DNA of 15,093 nucleotides from Butyricicoccus sp. (lineage in GTDB: Bacteria > Bacillota > Clostridia > Oscillospirales > Butyricicoccaceae): contig JAUMSA010000182.1 in assembly GCA_031293105.1 (NCBI GenBank), positions 1 through 15,093 of the forward strand, read 5' to 3'. The notes beneath the pieces are model-generated. The model made no database searches. It was not told where the DNA came from and was given only the letters and a program-made list of their open reading frames with translations. Numbering within the stretch: the stretch's first letter is position 1; each line of letters opens with the position of its first letter. The position numbers were made by a program, and so were the translations under genes. This document shows, in pieces, positions 6,591-14,911 of the stretch.

Positions 6591-9170
6591 TTAGTAATCC
6601 AGACTGATCTCCTGATCGGCCTGTTTTTCCAGCCGGTCGGCCAGATACAGATAATACCGCGCGCCGCCGTCATCCGGATGGTCATACACCAGCTCCAGGA
6701 AGATGCGCTTGGCGGTTTCAAAGTCATGGCTGTACAGGGCAAAGACACCCTGTGAGAATTGCCGTCCGGCGGACGCCTTGCCGTTGCGTGTGGCAAACGG
6801 GTCGCCGTCGAAAATCTCGTATACGCGAATCATATCGCTGCCCTGGCGGCTCTTGCCCATGTAGCGGCTGCCATAGCCTTCCGCGCCTGCAATCACGTTT
6901 TCGGTGCACAGGATACCGGCTTCCAGCCGCTTGGCCAGGCCAATGAGCTGCCGGGCGGTGGTGAAGCTGGCCGAAATCGTGGCCGGTTCCATCTGGGTTT
7001 CGTCGCCGACAATGCCGATCATGATTTCACCGACATCGAGCGCAATGCGCAGCGTGACGGTCGGCAGACCGTTCATGGCGCGCTGCTCGTTGAGCGAAAG
7101 CACCTCCTGCTGCACGGCGACCGCTGTGCTGACCGCTTCGGCCTCACCGCCGCTGAGCACGACATCATAGCCGTTATAGGCGAAATTAAACACCGTACCG
7201 CCCTTGCGCGCCACAATGGCCGCTGTGCGTTCGATGACTTCGTTGATGCTTTCAAACAGGGCGCGGGTCGAGTTGTCGTATACCCGCCCCGGGAATTCAA
7301 ACCACACCATCATCGCCGCCATGCGCCGCGAAGCATAGGTGCGTTTGTCCACTTCGAGGATGGATTCCTTGCCCAGCAGGCCGAGCACACGCTCGGGCAC
7401 GAACCGCAGATAGGCGCGAATCATGCCTTCCAGCCCGTCCTCCTGCTGCTGCATGGCGCGCGCCATGCTGTTAAAAGAAGAGGCCAGCCCTTCCAGCTCG
7501 TCGCCGGTGCGCAGACTGAGCTGGACGTCGGTATTGCCATCCGACAGCTGCTCCATCGCCCGACTGACCCGTCCCAGACGGCGCCCGGTGAACAGCAGTA
7601 CCAGCACGGCCACCGCCCACAGCAGGGCAATCCCGGCCCACAGGCTGTGCATGCTGCGCCCAATTTGGCTGTCCATACGGCTATCCGGAAGGTTCAGGGT
7701 GATCTGTAAAATTTGGCCGTCCCGCTCCATGCAGAAGCAGGCCAGTCCGTCGATTTGGGTGAACGCACGCCCGTCCTGCATCGCCTGTTTGGCCAGGGAC
7801 GCCGAGAAACCGGGTTCCAGCACCGCGCAAGTACCGGCGGGTAGGCGGCCGCTGTCTCCTTGGGTCGTCCAAATATTGTCCGACAGTTCGTACACGGTCG
7901 CCGACGCGGTGGCGTAATCCCCCAGCAGCGACAGACCGGTCACCGCCCGCTCGGGCCAAATTTCCGGGTCGCTGTCCGCGGCGGCAAGCGCCGATACGCT
8001 GGCCAGCACGCTTTCCACCTCGCGGGCCGTATTGCTGCGCACCATGGGGGTAACCACAAAATGGCTCAGAGCCGCGCCAATGAGCAGCGCGCACACGGCT
8101 AGGGTGCCGCCAGCATGGACGGCCAGGGGCAGATAGCTGCGCCGCCGTCCGCTGACGGCATACCAGACGATCACGGTCAGGATAAACCAGCCGAGCACCA
8201 GTCCGACCAAAATCAGCACACAGGCCGCGCCCGACCGATACAGCAGTCCTTGCAGGGACACCGTGCGGCCTTCGTCCACCCATTCGAGCGTATGTCCATC
8301 CCGCAGCAGCAAGACCCCGCCGTCCTGCAGCAGAGAAATGCTGGTCAGACCGCTCAGCGATAGGCTGCGGCTCATGTCAAACGCTTCCGCGGTCTCAGAA
8401 CCGGTCAGGTCGCTATAATACACCTTTAGGCTGGCACCGTCTATGAAAAAAAGACCCGCGCCAACCTGCTTTAAGTTCGTCACAATGCAATTGTCACTCG
8501 GAACCGAAACCGTTCTTCCATTCAGTTCCAGCCAGCCCTCGCCGCCGAGCGCCAGCGTTCCATCGGCCAGCACAGCGGCCGATACCACATCGCCCACCGG
8601 CTGGGATTCTCCCTGCTGCAAACCGGCTCCCGCATCGCCGTAGCTGTAAACCTGGGCGGTGCCGTTGTCGATGAGGGAGAATAAGATCTCCCCTTCCTGC
8701 TCGGTAAAGCTGGAAAGGAAGGTTCCGGCCATCCGTTCGGCAGCCGTATCCCCAGTGCAGGGGTATTGCAGCAGCAGTTCGGTCTCCCCTTCGGCCGGGA
8801 TGCGGTACAGCGCCAGATTTTCCGCGACGCTGTCGCCGGATTCATACAAACCGAGCAAGGTCGAGCCGTCGGCTGCCGGATAAATCCCCGCGACCGTACA
8901 GTCCTCCGGGGCCACCGGCAGGTCGATGGTTCTCCGGTCGGTTCGCTTGCCGTCCAAGGTGCCCAGGGTCAAGCGGAAGGAGTCCTCCTCCCCGCTGATG
9001 AGGGCCACCGTATCGCCGCCGGCCGCTGCTGCCAAATAGGTTTGGTTCCCCCAGCCATTGGTCAGCACCGACCAGCAGTCCGCTACCAGCGGCTGGCAAA
9101 ACAAGGCCAGCACAAAGGCGACCAACACGCCGATGATGAAAAAAGATCGTTTATTTCGTGCCGCAACCAC
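6591..9170 (-). CDS. HAMP receptor with degenerate class III adenylate/guanylate cyclase domain
   Basis: An 859-residue membrane receptor. Order: TM1 about 9-27; outside domain about 31-312 with repeated beta-strand/DG turns suggestive of a propeller-like fold; TM2 314-338; TM3 348-375; second outside domain 376-508, Cache-like in size; TM4 509-527; HAMP about 528-580; the RFVPERVLGLLGK linker usual before cyclase domains; class III cyclase fold about 612-790; and a TPR-like tail about 796-850, as often follows bacterial cyclases. By hand alignment, catalytic positions are changed: first metal Asp is E625 (WFEFPG), substrate Lys is N662, second metal Asp is N666, and transition-state Asn/Arg are T737 and Q741 (TTARQL). 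It is therefore probably a nucleotide-binding or purely structural pseudocyclase, signalling through protein contacts. Start is GTG after GGAGGT; four bases separate it from the kinase-like gene. Confidence 0.88.
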   Translation of the reverse strand: MVAARNKRSFFIIGVLVAFVLALFCQPLVADCWSVLTNGWGNQTYLAAAAGGDTVALISGEEDSFRLTLGTLDGKRTDRRTIDLPVAPEDCTVAGIYPAADGSTLLGLYESGDSVAENLALYRIPAEGETELLLQYPCTGDTAAERMAGTFLSSFTEQEGEILFSLIDNGTAQVYSYGDAGAGLQQGESQPVGDVVSAAVLADGTLALGGEGWLELNGRTVSVPSDNCIVTNLKQVGAGLFFIDGASLKVYYSDLTGSETAEAFDMSRSLSLSGLTSISLLQDGGVLLLRDGHTLEWVDEGRTVSLQGLLYRSGAACVLILVGLVLGWFILTVIVWYAVSGRRRSYLPLAVHAGGTLAVCALLIGAALSHFVVTPMVRSNTAREVESVLASVSALAAADSDPEIWPERAVTGLSLLGDYATASATVYELSDNIWTTQGDSGRLPAGTCAVLEPGFSASLAKQAMQDGRAFTQIDGLACFCMERDGQILQITLNLPDSRMDSQIGRSMHSLWAGIALLWAVAVLVLLFTGRRLGRVSRAMEQLSDGNTDVQLSLRTGDELEGLASSFNSMARAMQQQEDGLEGMIRAYLRFVPERVLGLLGKESILEVDKRTYASRRMAAMMVWFEFPGRVYDNSTRALFESINEVIERTAAIVARKGGTVFNFAYNGYDVVLSGGEAEAVSTAVAVQQEVLSLNEQRAMNGLPTVTLRIALDVGEIMIGIVGDETQMEPATISASFTTARQLIGLAKRLEAGILCTENVIAGAEGYGSRYMGKSRQGSDMIRVYEIFDGDPFATRNGKASAGRQFSQGVFALYSHDFETAKRIFLELVYDHPDDGGARYYLYLADRLEKQADQEISLDY

Positions 9171-9174
9171 AGTC

Positions 9175-9903
9175 TTACCTCCGCTTTTTTCTGAAGCACC
9201 GCTTCAGTTTTTTCCACAGGAACGTGAACCACCGTTTGATGGCGTTTTTCCTGTCCAATGCCTCATATTCGGCCACCATTTCTTCCCGCATCCGGTGCCA
9301 GCAGGAATACAGGGGCACGATTGAGGCAAATTCCCCCTGTTCGAGCAACCGGCAGAACGCGTCTTCGGCATCGCCCTGCCGGAAACGGGGCGCGAGGATT
9401 TTGCGCGCATGGTCGGATGCCAGCAGCGTCAGTTCCCGCGCGTTCATATCCTCCATGGGGCGGATGCAAAACCGCAGCAGAATGCGCTTTTCGTCCACAT
9501 CCACCCGCACATTGTCCGATAACATGGCCGCACAGGACACCGCCGGCGGCAGATTGGCCAAGGTCAGCGCCTGATGCAGCAGCTGCTCGGTAAATTCCAG
9601 GCGGTCGCGCCACGACCAATCGGCCCCGCGATAGAACACCCGGTCGATCTCCACGCCGCGGCAGGGTAAAAATGCCGCGACCAAGCTGTCCTCGACCAAG
9701 AACGCTTCGCAAAAGGCCGGACAGTCCTGCAAATCGGAAAAAATCCGCGCATACACCGGCAGCCATTGCCCCTCATAGATGTTGAGCAGGCGCACAGGGG
9801 TTTCTCGTTCGGTAATATCGACACTTTCCGCAAACGCATAGTCGTTTTCCGCTTCGAGCACGCGGACGATTTTATAGCGCTCCCGCACCATAACGGTATC
9901 CAT
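9175..9903 (-). CDS. Protein kinase-like (pseudokinase) protein with basic amphipathic tail
   Basis: A 242-residue protein. Its outline follows a Ser/Thr kinase: RYKIVRVL at 9-16 looks like strand beta-1; PVRLLNIYEG at 36-45 sits where the VAIK strand would be but lacks the Lys; a hinge-like LVAAFLPCRG follows at 74-83; and LSDNVRVDVDEKRILLRF at 128-145 resembles the catalytic-loop N (xxxNIxxD) leading toward DFG, but neither HRD nor DFG is present. It would thus be an inactive kinase fold. Residues 221-242 are Trp/Phe/Lys/Arg-rich (WFTFLWKKLKRCFRKKRR), suited to lie on an anionic membrane surface. ATG start with AAAGGAGG six bases upstream; 22 bases after the Ig-like protein gene and four before the receptor. 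The pairing suggests that it is the cytosolic partner of the pseudocyclase. The fold call is by eye and could be wrong. Confidence 0.6.
   Translation of the reverse strand: MDTVMVRERYKIVRVLEAENDYAFAESVDITERETPVRLLNIYEGQWLPVYARIFSDLQDCPAFCEAFLVEDSLVAAFLPCRGVEIDRVFYRGADWSWRDRLEFTEQLLHQALTLANLPPAVSCAAMLSDNVRVDVDEKRILLRFCIRPMEDMNARELTLLASDHARKILAPRFRQGDAEDAFCRLLEQGEFASIVPLYSCWHRMREEMVAEYEALDRKNAIKRWFTFLWKKLKRCFRKKRR
9177..9182 (-). promoter_or_regulatory. Ribosome binding site for the GTG-started cyclase-like receptor gene
   Basis: GGAGGT on the minus strand, six or so bases before the GTG at 9170. It overlaps the TAA stop of the kinase-like gene, which points to coupled translation of the two proteins. 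Confidence 0.7.
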
Positions 9904-9925
9904 GCGCCCCCTCCTTTCTCTACTT

Positions 9926-11707
9926 TTATTCTACAATGACAAACGCACTTGCCGCAACTGTTTCGTCCACGCCTGCGGTAGCGATGATCTCATACGTACC
10001 CGCCAGTTCAGGCGCCTGATAGACGCCATTGCGGTCAATCGCGCCGCCGTTTTCCTCGCGAACCTTCCAGCTGACGCTCTTGTCCTCGCTGCCGACCACA
10101 TCGGCTTCGAACCGCAGCGTACCGCGGCGGCTCACGCGCGAAAATTCGGGCGATACCTGGATGCTCACCTTGCGCTGGGCCAAGATGCGGCTGGTGTCGC
10201 GTTCGGGCTTCTGCGCAAAGTAGTGCACGGTCAGGCGGTTGCCGTCCACGCTGTCATGCAGCCACAGGCCGATGCGCATGGTACCGCGCTCGGGATAAAC
10301 CAGCGCCGCAGCTTCTGCCCACGGCGGGGTGCCGGGGGCATTTTTGCCCTTAAAGACCTCGCTGTTGCCGTAGAGCAGCGCGGTTTCCCCATCGTTTGCT
10401 TTATCGGCAAATTCCAGGCTCAAGCGGATATCCACCGCGCCCGGCCCTAGGCCGTGGGCGATTTCATCCGAATAGATGCGGTTGTTGACCCGGATGCCGC
10501 CCGGCAGGGTCAGATCCACCGTGCCGTGGGCAATGGCATAGTCATACTGTTCGGGTGACGGGATACCAAAGTCAAAATGCAGCGCGCCGGTTGCGGCCTG
10601 ATACACGGCCTTGACGTCCGGCTTCTGCCAATATTCCAGACTGCGCACCGAGGTGGTCACCGCCTGCGGTCCGCCGCCCCCGGCGATCTGGTTGGTCTGG
10701 CCGCCGAGCATCTGCCCAAAGGGCAGATTGGTCACGCTGCTAACGAACACGCCGCCCACCGAATTGATGAGTTCCAGCTTGGCCAGATAGATCGGGATAT
10801 CGCGGCCGAGCAGGCGGCGGTCCAGATTATCGGCCGTGCGGGTACGGGCGTCCAGGTCGGCCTGGTCGCTGCACAGGTGCACCTGCGTCGGGATTTCGAT
10901 GTAATTCTTATAGCGGTGGCTGCCCAGTTCCAGGTCGAGTTCGCCGCCGGACGGGAACAGCTGGCTGTCGATGTCGCGCAGCTGGCGCGCCTTGAGGTTG
11001 AACGCTGCCGTGTAAACGCGGCGCTTTTCCTCCGGGCTTTCGTGGAACTCGATGCACACGCGGCCATTTTCGCTTTCCACAAAGGCGCTCTCGCCATCCA
11101 GACGGAAATGAACCGGCGGGGTCTTTTCGTTTTTGACCACCAGCATCTGCACTTCAAACTCCTGCCCGCTGCACACATTGGCCGGGGCGGACAGCACGAG
11201 CGTCAGTTCGCTCGAGGCATACAGCACCTTGACATTCTGCCGGCCGGATGCCTCCAAAAGGCCCTGGTATTCGGGCGGCTGCTCGGTCAGATACACGCGG
11301 CAGCCCTCGCGCGTCATGTTAAACTGGCGGCTCTCGCCTGTATCTGCCCCCACCGCGTTGACCGGTTCGATATCGGTTTCATCGTAGGTCAGGCAAAGAT
11401 AGCCGGTGCTCTGGCCGAGCAGGGATTCCTGCCCTTCCAGCATCTGCAATTTGCGCAGCATGGGTTCTTCCAGCACGATCATGCGCCCCTGGTAATCGAG
11501 CGCCATACCGCTTTCGATCACCAGCGTGGTGTCGTCGCTCGCGGCAACACCCAAGCCGCATACCACACCTGCACCAAAGCGCAGCCGGTTGAGCAGTTGG
11601 CTTTTGCTGCGGTTGTAGCGCTGTTCGATTTCAAAATCGCGAACCGTTAACAGCTTCCCATAAAAATACCGGTTGCGTTCCATCGGGAAAAAATCAGCAT
11701 TGCTCAT
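9926..11707 (-). CDS. CIS-associated structural protein with C-terminal Ig-like domain
   Basis: A 593-residue protein that I know only as a hypothetical type seen beside baseplate genes in Gram-positive contractile systems. The N-terminus has a distinctive block, RYFYGKLL (13-20) and RLRFGAGVVCGLGV (41-54), followed by DYQGR and GMALD motifs. The middle (about 100-500) is beta-rich with no recognised domain. The last ~88 residues form an Ig-like (BIg-type) domain: SRRGTLRFEADVVG, SWKVREENGGAIDRNGVYQAPE and a GTYEIIATA strand are characteristic. No signal peptide or TM is seen, so it is likely part of the cytosolic particle, possibly baseplate periphery or fibre. The ATG overlaps the stop of the gpI-like gene as ATGA, and GGAGGAG precedes it, so the two are probably made in similar amounts and may interact. 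Confidence 0.8.
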   Translation of the reverse strand: MSNADFFPMERNRYFYGKLLTVRDFEIEQRYNRSKSQLLNRLRFGAGVVCGLGVAASDDTTLVIESGMALDYQGRMIVLEEPMLRKLQMLEGQESLLGQSTGYLCLTYDETDIEPVNAVGADTGESRQFNMTREGCRVYLTEQPPEYQGLLEASGRQNVKVLYASSELTLVLSAPANVCSGQEFEVQMLVVKNEKTPPVHFRLDGESAFVESENGRVCIEFHESPEEKRRVYTAAFNLKARQLRDIDSQLFPSGGELDLELGSHRYKNYIEIPTQVHLCSDQADLDARTRTADNLDRRLLGRDIPIYLAKLELINSVGGVFVSSVTNLPFGQMLGGQTNQIAGGGGPQAVTTSVRSLEYWQKPDVKAVYQAATGALHFDFGIPSPEQYDYAIAHGTVDLTLPGGIRVNNRIYSDEIAHGLGPGAVDIRLSLEFADKANDGETALLYGNSEVFKGKNAPGTPPWAEAAALVYPERGTMRIGLWLHDSVDGNRLTVHYFAQKPERDTSRILAQRKVSIQVSPEFSRVSRRGTLRFEADVVGSEDKSVSWKVREENGGAIDRNGVYQAPELAGTYEIIATAGVDETVAASAFVIVE

Positions 11708-12798
11708 ATCGTGGCTCCTCCGATCGTTGTATCATAATGAATCGTGACGTTTTCGTCGATCACTGCCGGGATGTAGCTGCCCACGCGCGAATTGACACCG
11801 AGATAGGTGTGCCAGTCGAGCTGCACGCACTGCTTGAGCAGCACCAGTTCCAAATCGCTCCCGGCGGGGATGAGTTCCTGCATACGGGTCAGGAACCATT
11901 CCATCTGGTCGCGGCTGGCAAAGGTATCCTCATCGAGCAGGACAAAAAAGCGGTACGGATTGTCCCCATACAGCCGCAGATACAAAGCCGGATTGCAGCA
12001 ATCCACACGGTTGGGGTCAACCATAAAATGTTCAATGATGAGCGGCTCCCGCCCGGTCAGGCGGCGCACGCTGCGTTTGACACCTTCGACGGTGTACATG
12101 GTTTCATAATCGGCCAGCGCGGTTCCAATCCGCTCACGCACGTCGTCCTTGCCGGTGTCCAAGCACACCCAGCGGGCCAGGCATTCGAGCATCTCGTCCG
12201 AGGTGTTGGCGGCATCGAGCTGACGCGGCAGCGCTTCCACGGCATCCTCCATGTCCTGGAACATGCTGTTGTAGATGGACAGATACCGCAGGGTGAAATC
12301 ATCGCCACGGTAGATGGCGGGCAGGTAATCGACCATATGGTCGCCGCCCATGCGCAGCCGCAGCGCGTGCACGGTGGGTGCGCTCCCGCCAGTGGCGGTC
12401 AGTTCCAAGGCGACCCATAAGTAGCGCCCGCTGACAGTCAGCCAGCAGTCGGTGCCGGGCGATACGGCCGAGCCGTACTGGCTGCGCACCAGATCGGCCG
12501 GATGGGCCTCATCGGCGGCGAACGCCTCTTGTAAGGCGTCCCAAGCCGGCCAGTCGGGGTCATCCGCACAATGGACATAAATCCGCAGGCCAGAGTCCTG
12601 GGGCAAATCGGCGTCCACGATTAAGCGGCTCCAGGAAAAGCCCTTTTCCCCGCTGTCGATGGGCGGCAAACAGTAGACCCCCACATGGTTGGGCAGCGGC
12701 AGGCTCAGCGCATCCCCTTCGCACACGGTATGGCAGAACAGGCCGCCCTGCCACTGCTCGCGGCAGCATAGGATTCGGTAATCTTTGATTGCGCTCAC
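11704..12798 (-). CDS. Phage tail protein I (gpI)-like baseplate protein
   Basis: A 364-residue baseplate wedge protein. The gpI-like region covers about 154-255: the family signature DYLPAIYR at 157-164, then LRYLSIYNSMFQDME, the LPRQLDAANTSDEMLECLARW segment and TVEGVKRSVRRLTGREP. The N-terminal ~150 residues are beta-rich and carry several Cys. The C-terminus (about 260-364) includes a FFVLLDEDTF and a LIPAGSDLELVLL stretch, resembling the ferredoxin-like C-terminal region of these proteins. It follows the baseplate-J gene as in phage P2 order (J then I) and in eCIS loci. Start is GTG at 12798, with AAAGGAGG six bases upstream. Role as a baseplate wedge component is by family. Confidence 0.88.
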   Translation of the reverse strand: MSAIKDYRILCCREQWQGGLFCHTVCEGDALSLPLPNHVGVYCLPPIDSGEKGFSWSRLIVDADLPQDSGLRIYVHCADDPDWPAWDALQEAFAADEAHPADLVRSQYGSAVSPGTDCWLTVSGRYLWVALELTATGGSAPTVHALRLRMGGDHMVDYLPAIYRGDDFTLRYLSIYNSMFQDMEDAVEALPRQLDAANTSDEMLECLARWVCLDTGKDDVRERIGTALADYETMYTVEGVKRSVRRLTGREPLIIEHFMVDPNRVDCCNPALYLRLYGDNPYRFFVLLDEDTFASRDQMEWFLTRMQELIPAGSDLELVLLKQCVQLDWHTYLGVNSRVGSYIPAVIDENVTIHYDTTIGGATI

Positions 12799-12804
12799 GT
12801 TTTC

Positions 12805-12812
12805 CCTCCTTT
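12805..12812 (-). promoter_or_regulatory. Ribosome binding site for the GTG-started gpI-like gene
   Basis: A consensus AAAGGAGG on the minus strand, six bases before the GTG at 12798. It marks GTG as the start and lies in the 22-base gap after the baseplate-J stop. Confidence 0.75.
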
Positions 12813-12820
12813 ACGGGACA

Positions 12821-14881
12821 TCAAACGTGGATGATCTCCACGTTTGCCTGCCGCAATACGGCGATTGCATCCGGCGGGATGCGGACATCGCCGGCGGTTG
12901 TTTGATATGCTTGCGAGCCGATGCCGCGCAGTTCGAACCGCTGGATTTCCAGCGCGCCCGGCAGCCGCTGCAAGAGCGCCAGCACATCGCTCCGGCGCAC
13001 AGGTGCGCCGATATCAGCCTGCGCCACCGACAGCCGCGCCTGCAAGGCATCGATGACCGTCTGCCGGTCGAGTGCCGCCGAAGCGCGGAGCTGGACGGTC
13101 ACATCCAGATCGATATACTGCGGGCCGATGGCCTGCGCCCGGATGCCGATGGTGCGGCACTGGGCGAGCTGGCGGTCAACCGCGTCCAAAAAGCGCGCAT
13201 CCGGCATGGGCCGCGCCGCATCGGACGCGGGCAGCACCACGACGGTGACCATCGCTTGACCGCGTGCGCCGACCGGCGCCTGGGGGTCGTAGTCGGGCAG
13301 CGCCTTGGCAGCTGCCACCCGCAAACCGGGCGTGCGGCGCGCCTGTTCCTCGTAATCGGCGGCCGACAGGCATTTGCTTGTATGGCGAAGCTGCCGCAGC
13401 AACCGGTCACCGGCATCGGCCAAGCTTTCCGGGTCGCAGCCGCCATAGGCTGCCGCGTTGCCGACCGCATGCCCAGTGCCTTCAAAATGCAGACCCGCAT
13501 CGGCGGGCACATTGCCCAGGCCGCACCGGGACACGGTCAAATCCATGACCATCACCGAGCCTTGTCCCGGCACGACCATGGAGCCATATTGTCCATTGCC
13601 AAACGAGATGGTTTCGCGCACCGGGTCATAGACAAACGCCCGATCGCGCGGCCCGCAGGCATACAGGTCATCCACACAGTGCCAGACATCTGGACTGACA
13701 CGGCCGTCGGGCTGCAAGGTCTGGCAGAGCAGCCGGAAGTTCTGCGGCAGGACGGTCTGCCCGTCCAGATTGAGGTACAGTTCCTCTCCCGGCCGTCCGA
13801 TGGTATCAAAAAGCATATCCGGGGTGAACCGTGGGTCCTGGCAGACGATGAGCACATTGTCCTGCCCGTCCTCGGCCATACCCTGCAAGTCTAGTTGCAC
13901 CAGCCGCCCGTCGCCGGTCACAGTGTCCTGATACTGCGCGGTCTGTTCCCAGCCGGTCGGGGTACGCCGGAACACCGCCAGCTCTCCGATGCGCGCCAGC
14001 GCATCCTCCAAAACCACCGATTGTCCGGCCTGGGCCGGTCGGGTAAACCAATAGCTTCGTGCGCGCGTCTGCTGCTGCGCCGCTTGGTAACGCCGGTCGG
14101 AAATGCCGGAGAGACGTGGCTGTTCTTCGCAGCCGGTGCGCGTCAGGGTCAGCCGCAGCCAGTGCAGGCCGTCGGCATCCGCCGGCCAGTCGACCGGAGC
14201 ATCCAGCCGCACATACCCGCTCTGGCTGAACGCATGGGTTTCATCGGACACCGGCTGCGCGTCCTCTGCCCCCTCAAACGTCCAGGCAATGTCCCGCGGC
14301 GGGGTCTGCCCGGCCTGGAACGGGTTGCGTGCCACGCCTTGCGGCGGCACGACTTCAAACCACAGGCGGATGGCCTGCCCGGTTTCCCCCAAAAAGCCCA
14401 GACGCAGTTCGCTGCCGCTCTGTCCGCCAAAGGCGAATGGTTGCAGTTCCACCCGGCCTGCCAGCAGATCTGGCAAATCGGTCGTGTGTCCGTCCTGCTC
14501 GACCTGCACCCGCTCGAGCGTCAGGCGCCGACGAGTCACGGGTTCGAGCAGTTCAAAGCTGACGCCCTGCTGGTTGCTCAGCCGGCTGAGCGCCGGCCAG
14601 GCCGGTTCATCCGGCGCGACTTCGAGCGCACATTTGGCCGCCTGCGGCGGCGCGGGGGTCACACCGGCCAGTGCAAGCAGCTCCCGTTTGAGGGAGGGCG
14701 TGAGCTGATCCATCTGGTACTGCTGCATTTCTTTGTACCAGGCCATCAACTCCAGGATCGTGATGCCCGGGTCGTGCCCGTTGTGGTCGGTCCATTGCGG
14801 ACACAGCCACGGCAGCCGTCCGACCGCTTCGCGTACGATATCCGAATACCGCTGGTCATCCAGCTTGCGCGGGATCAGCAT
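12821..14881 (-). CDS. Baseplate J (gp47)-like assembly protein, Afp11/Afp12-type
   Basis: A 686-residue baseplate protein of the gp47/J family. Proteins of this type ring the hub and trigger sheath contraction. The signature lies at 22-60: RLPWLCPQW followed by TDHNGHDPGITILELMAWYK (compare the usual LPxLxPEWTDHNPSDPGITLLELFAW). A central FGNGQYG motif near 425 and the region around 480-535 (an LRHTSKCLSAADYEEQAR stretch, then PGLRVAAAKA) match the conserved core of baseplate-J proteins. The last 100 residues have the alpha/beta repeats of the C-terminal arm, with RRSDVLALLQRLPGALEIQRF aligning with the neighbour's C-terminus. Length is usual for Afp11/12-like proteins (roughly 600-1000). 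Start is ATG at 14881 with AAAGGAGG eight bases upstream. Firm family call. Confidence 0.92.
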   Translation of the reverse strand: MLIPRKLDDQRYSDIVREAVGRLPWLCPQWTDHNGHDPGITILELMAWYKEMQQYQMDQLTPSLKRELLALAGVTPAPPQAAKCALEVAPDEPAWPALSRLSNQQGVSFELLEPVTRRRLTLERVQVEQDGHTTDLPDLLAGRVELQPFAFGGQSGSELRLGFLGETGQAIRLWFEVVPPQGVARNPFQAGQTPPRDIAWTFEGAEDAQPVSDETHAFSQSGYVRLDAPVDWPADADGLHWLRLTLTRTGCEEQPRLSGISDRRYQAAQQQTRARSYWFTRPAQAGQSVVLEDALARIGELAVFRRTPTGWEQTAQYQDTVTGDGRLVQLDLQGMAEDGQDNVLIVCQDPRFTPDMLFDTIGRPGEELYLNLDGQTVLPQNFRLLCQTLQPDGRVSPDVWHCVDDLYACGPRDRAFVYDPVRETISFGNGQYGSMVVPGQGSVMVMDLTVSRCGLGNVPADAGLHFEGTGHAVGNAAAYGGCDPESLADAGDRLLRQLRHTSKCLSAADYEEQARRTPGLRVAAAKALPDYDPQAPVGARGQAMVTVVVLPASDAARPMPDARFLDAVDRQLAQCRTIGIRAQAIGPQYIDLDVTVQLRASAALDRQTVIDALQARLSVAQADIGAPVRRSDVLALLQRLPGALEIQRFELRGIGSQAYQTTAGDVRIPPDAIAVLRQANVEIIHV

Positions 14882-14911
14882 AGGCCGCCCCTCCTTTCCT
14901 TTGTCCTTGTT

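Noticed and set aside
6158..6796. Minus-strand frame of 212 residues overlapping the tail-anchored gene
   Set aside because: It is out of frame with both real genes, is Arg/Gly/Pro-rich, and has no fitting ribosome binding site at its first start; the 138-residue frame has a proper site and a TM helix.
6591..9170. Active adenylate or guanylate cyclase
   Set aside because: All five positions normally needed for metal, substrate and transition-state contacts appear substituted in hand alignment.
9175..9903. Active Ser/Thr kinase
   Set aside because: Neither VAIK Lys, HRD nor DFG is visible at the expected places.
10577..11650. Plus-strand open frame of 357 residues opposite the 593-residue gene
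   Set aside because: Antisense shadow: the minus-strand product has an Ig-like domain and a well-placed start; the plus product is low in recognisable structure.
12785..13894. Plus-strand open frame of 369 residues opposite the baseplate-J gene
   Set aside because: The minus strand holds a firm baseplate-J match; the plus product is Arg/Gln/His-rich with no recognised motif.
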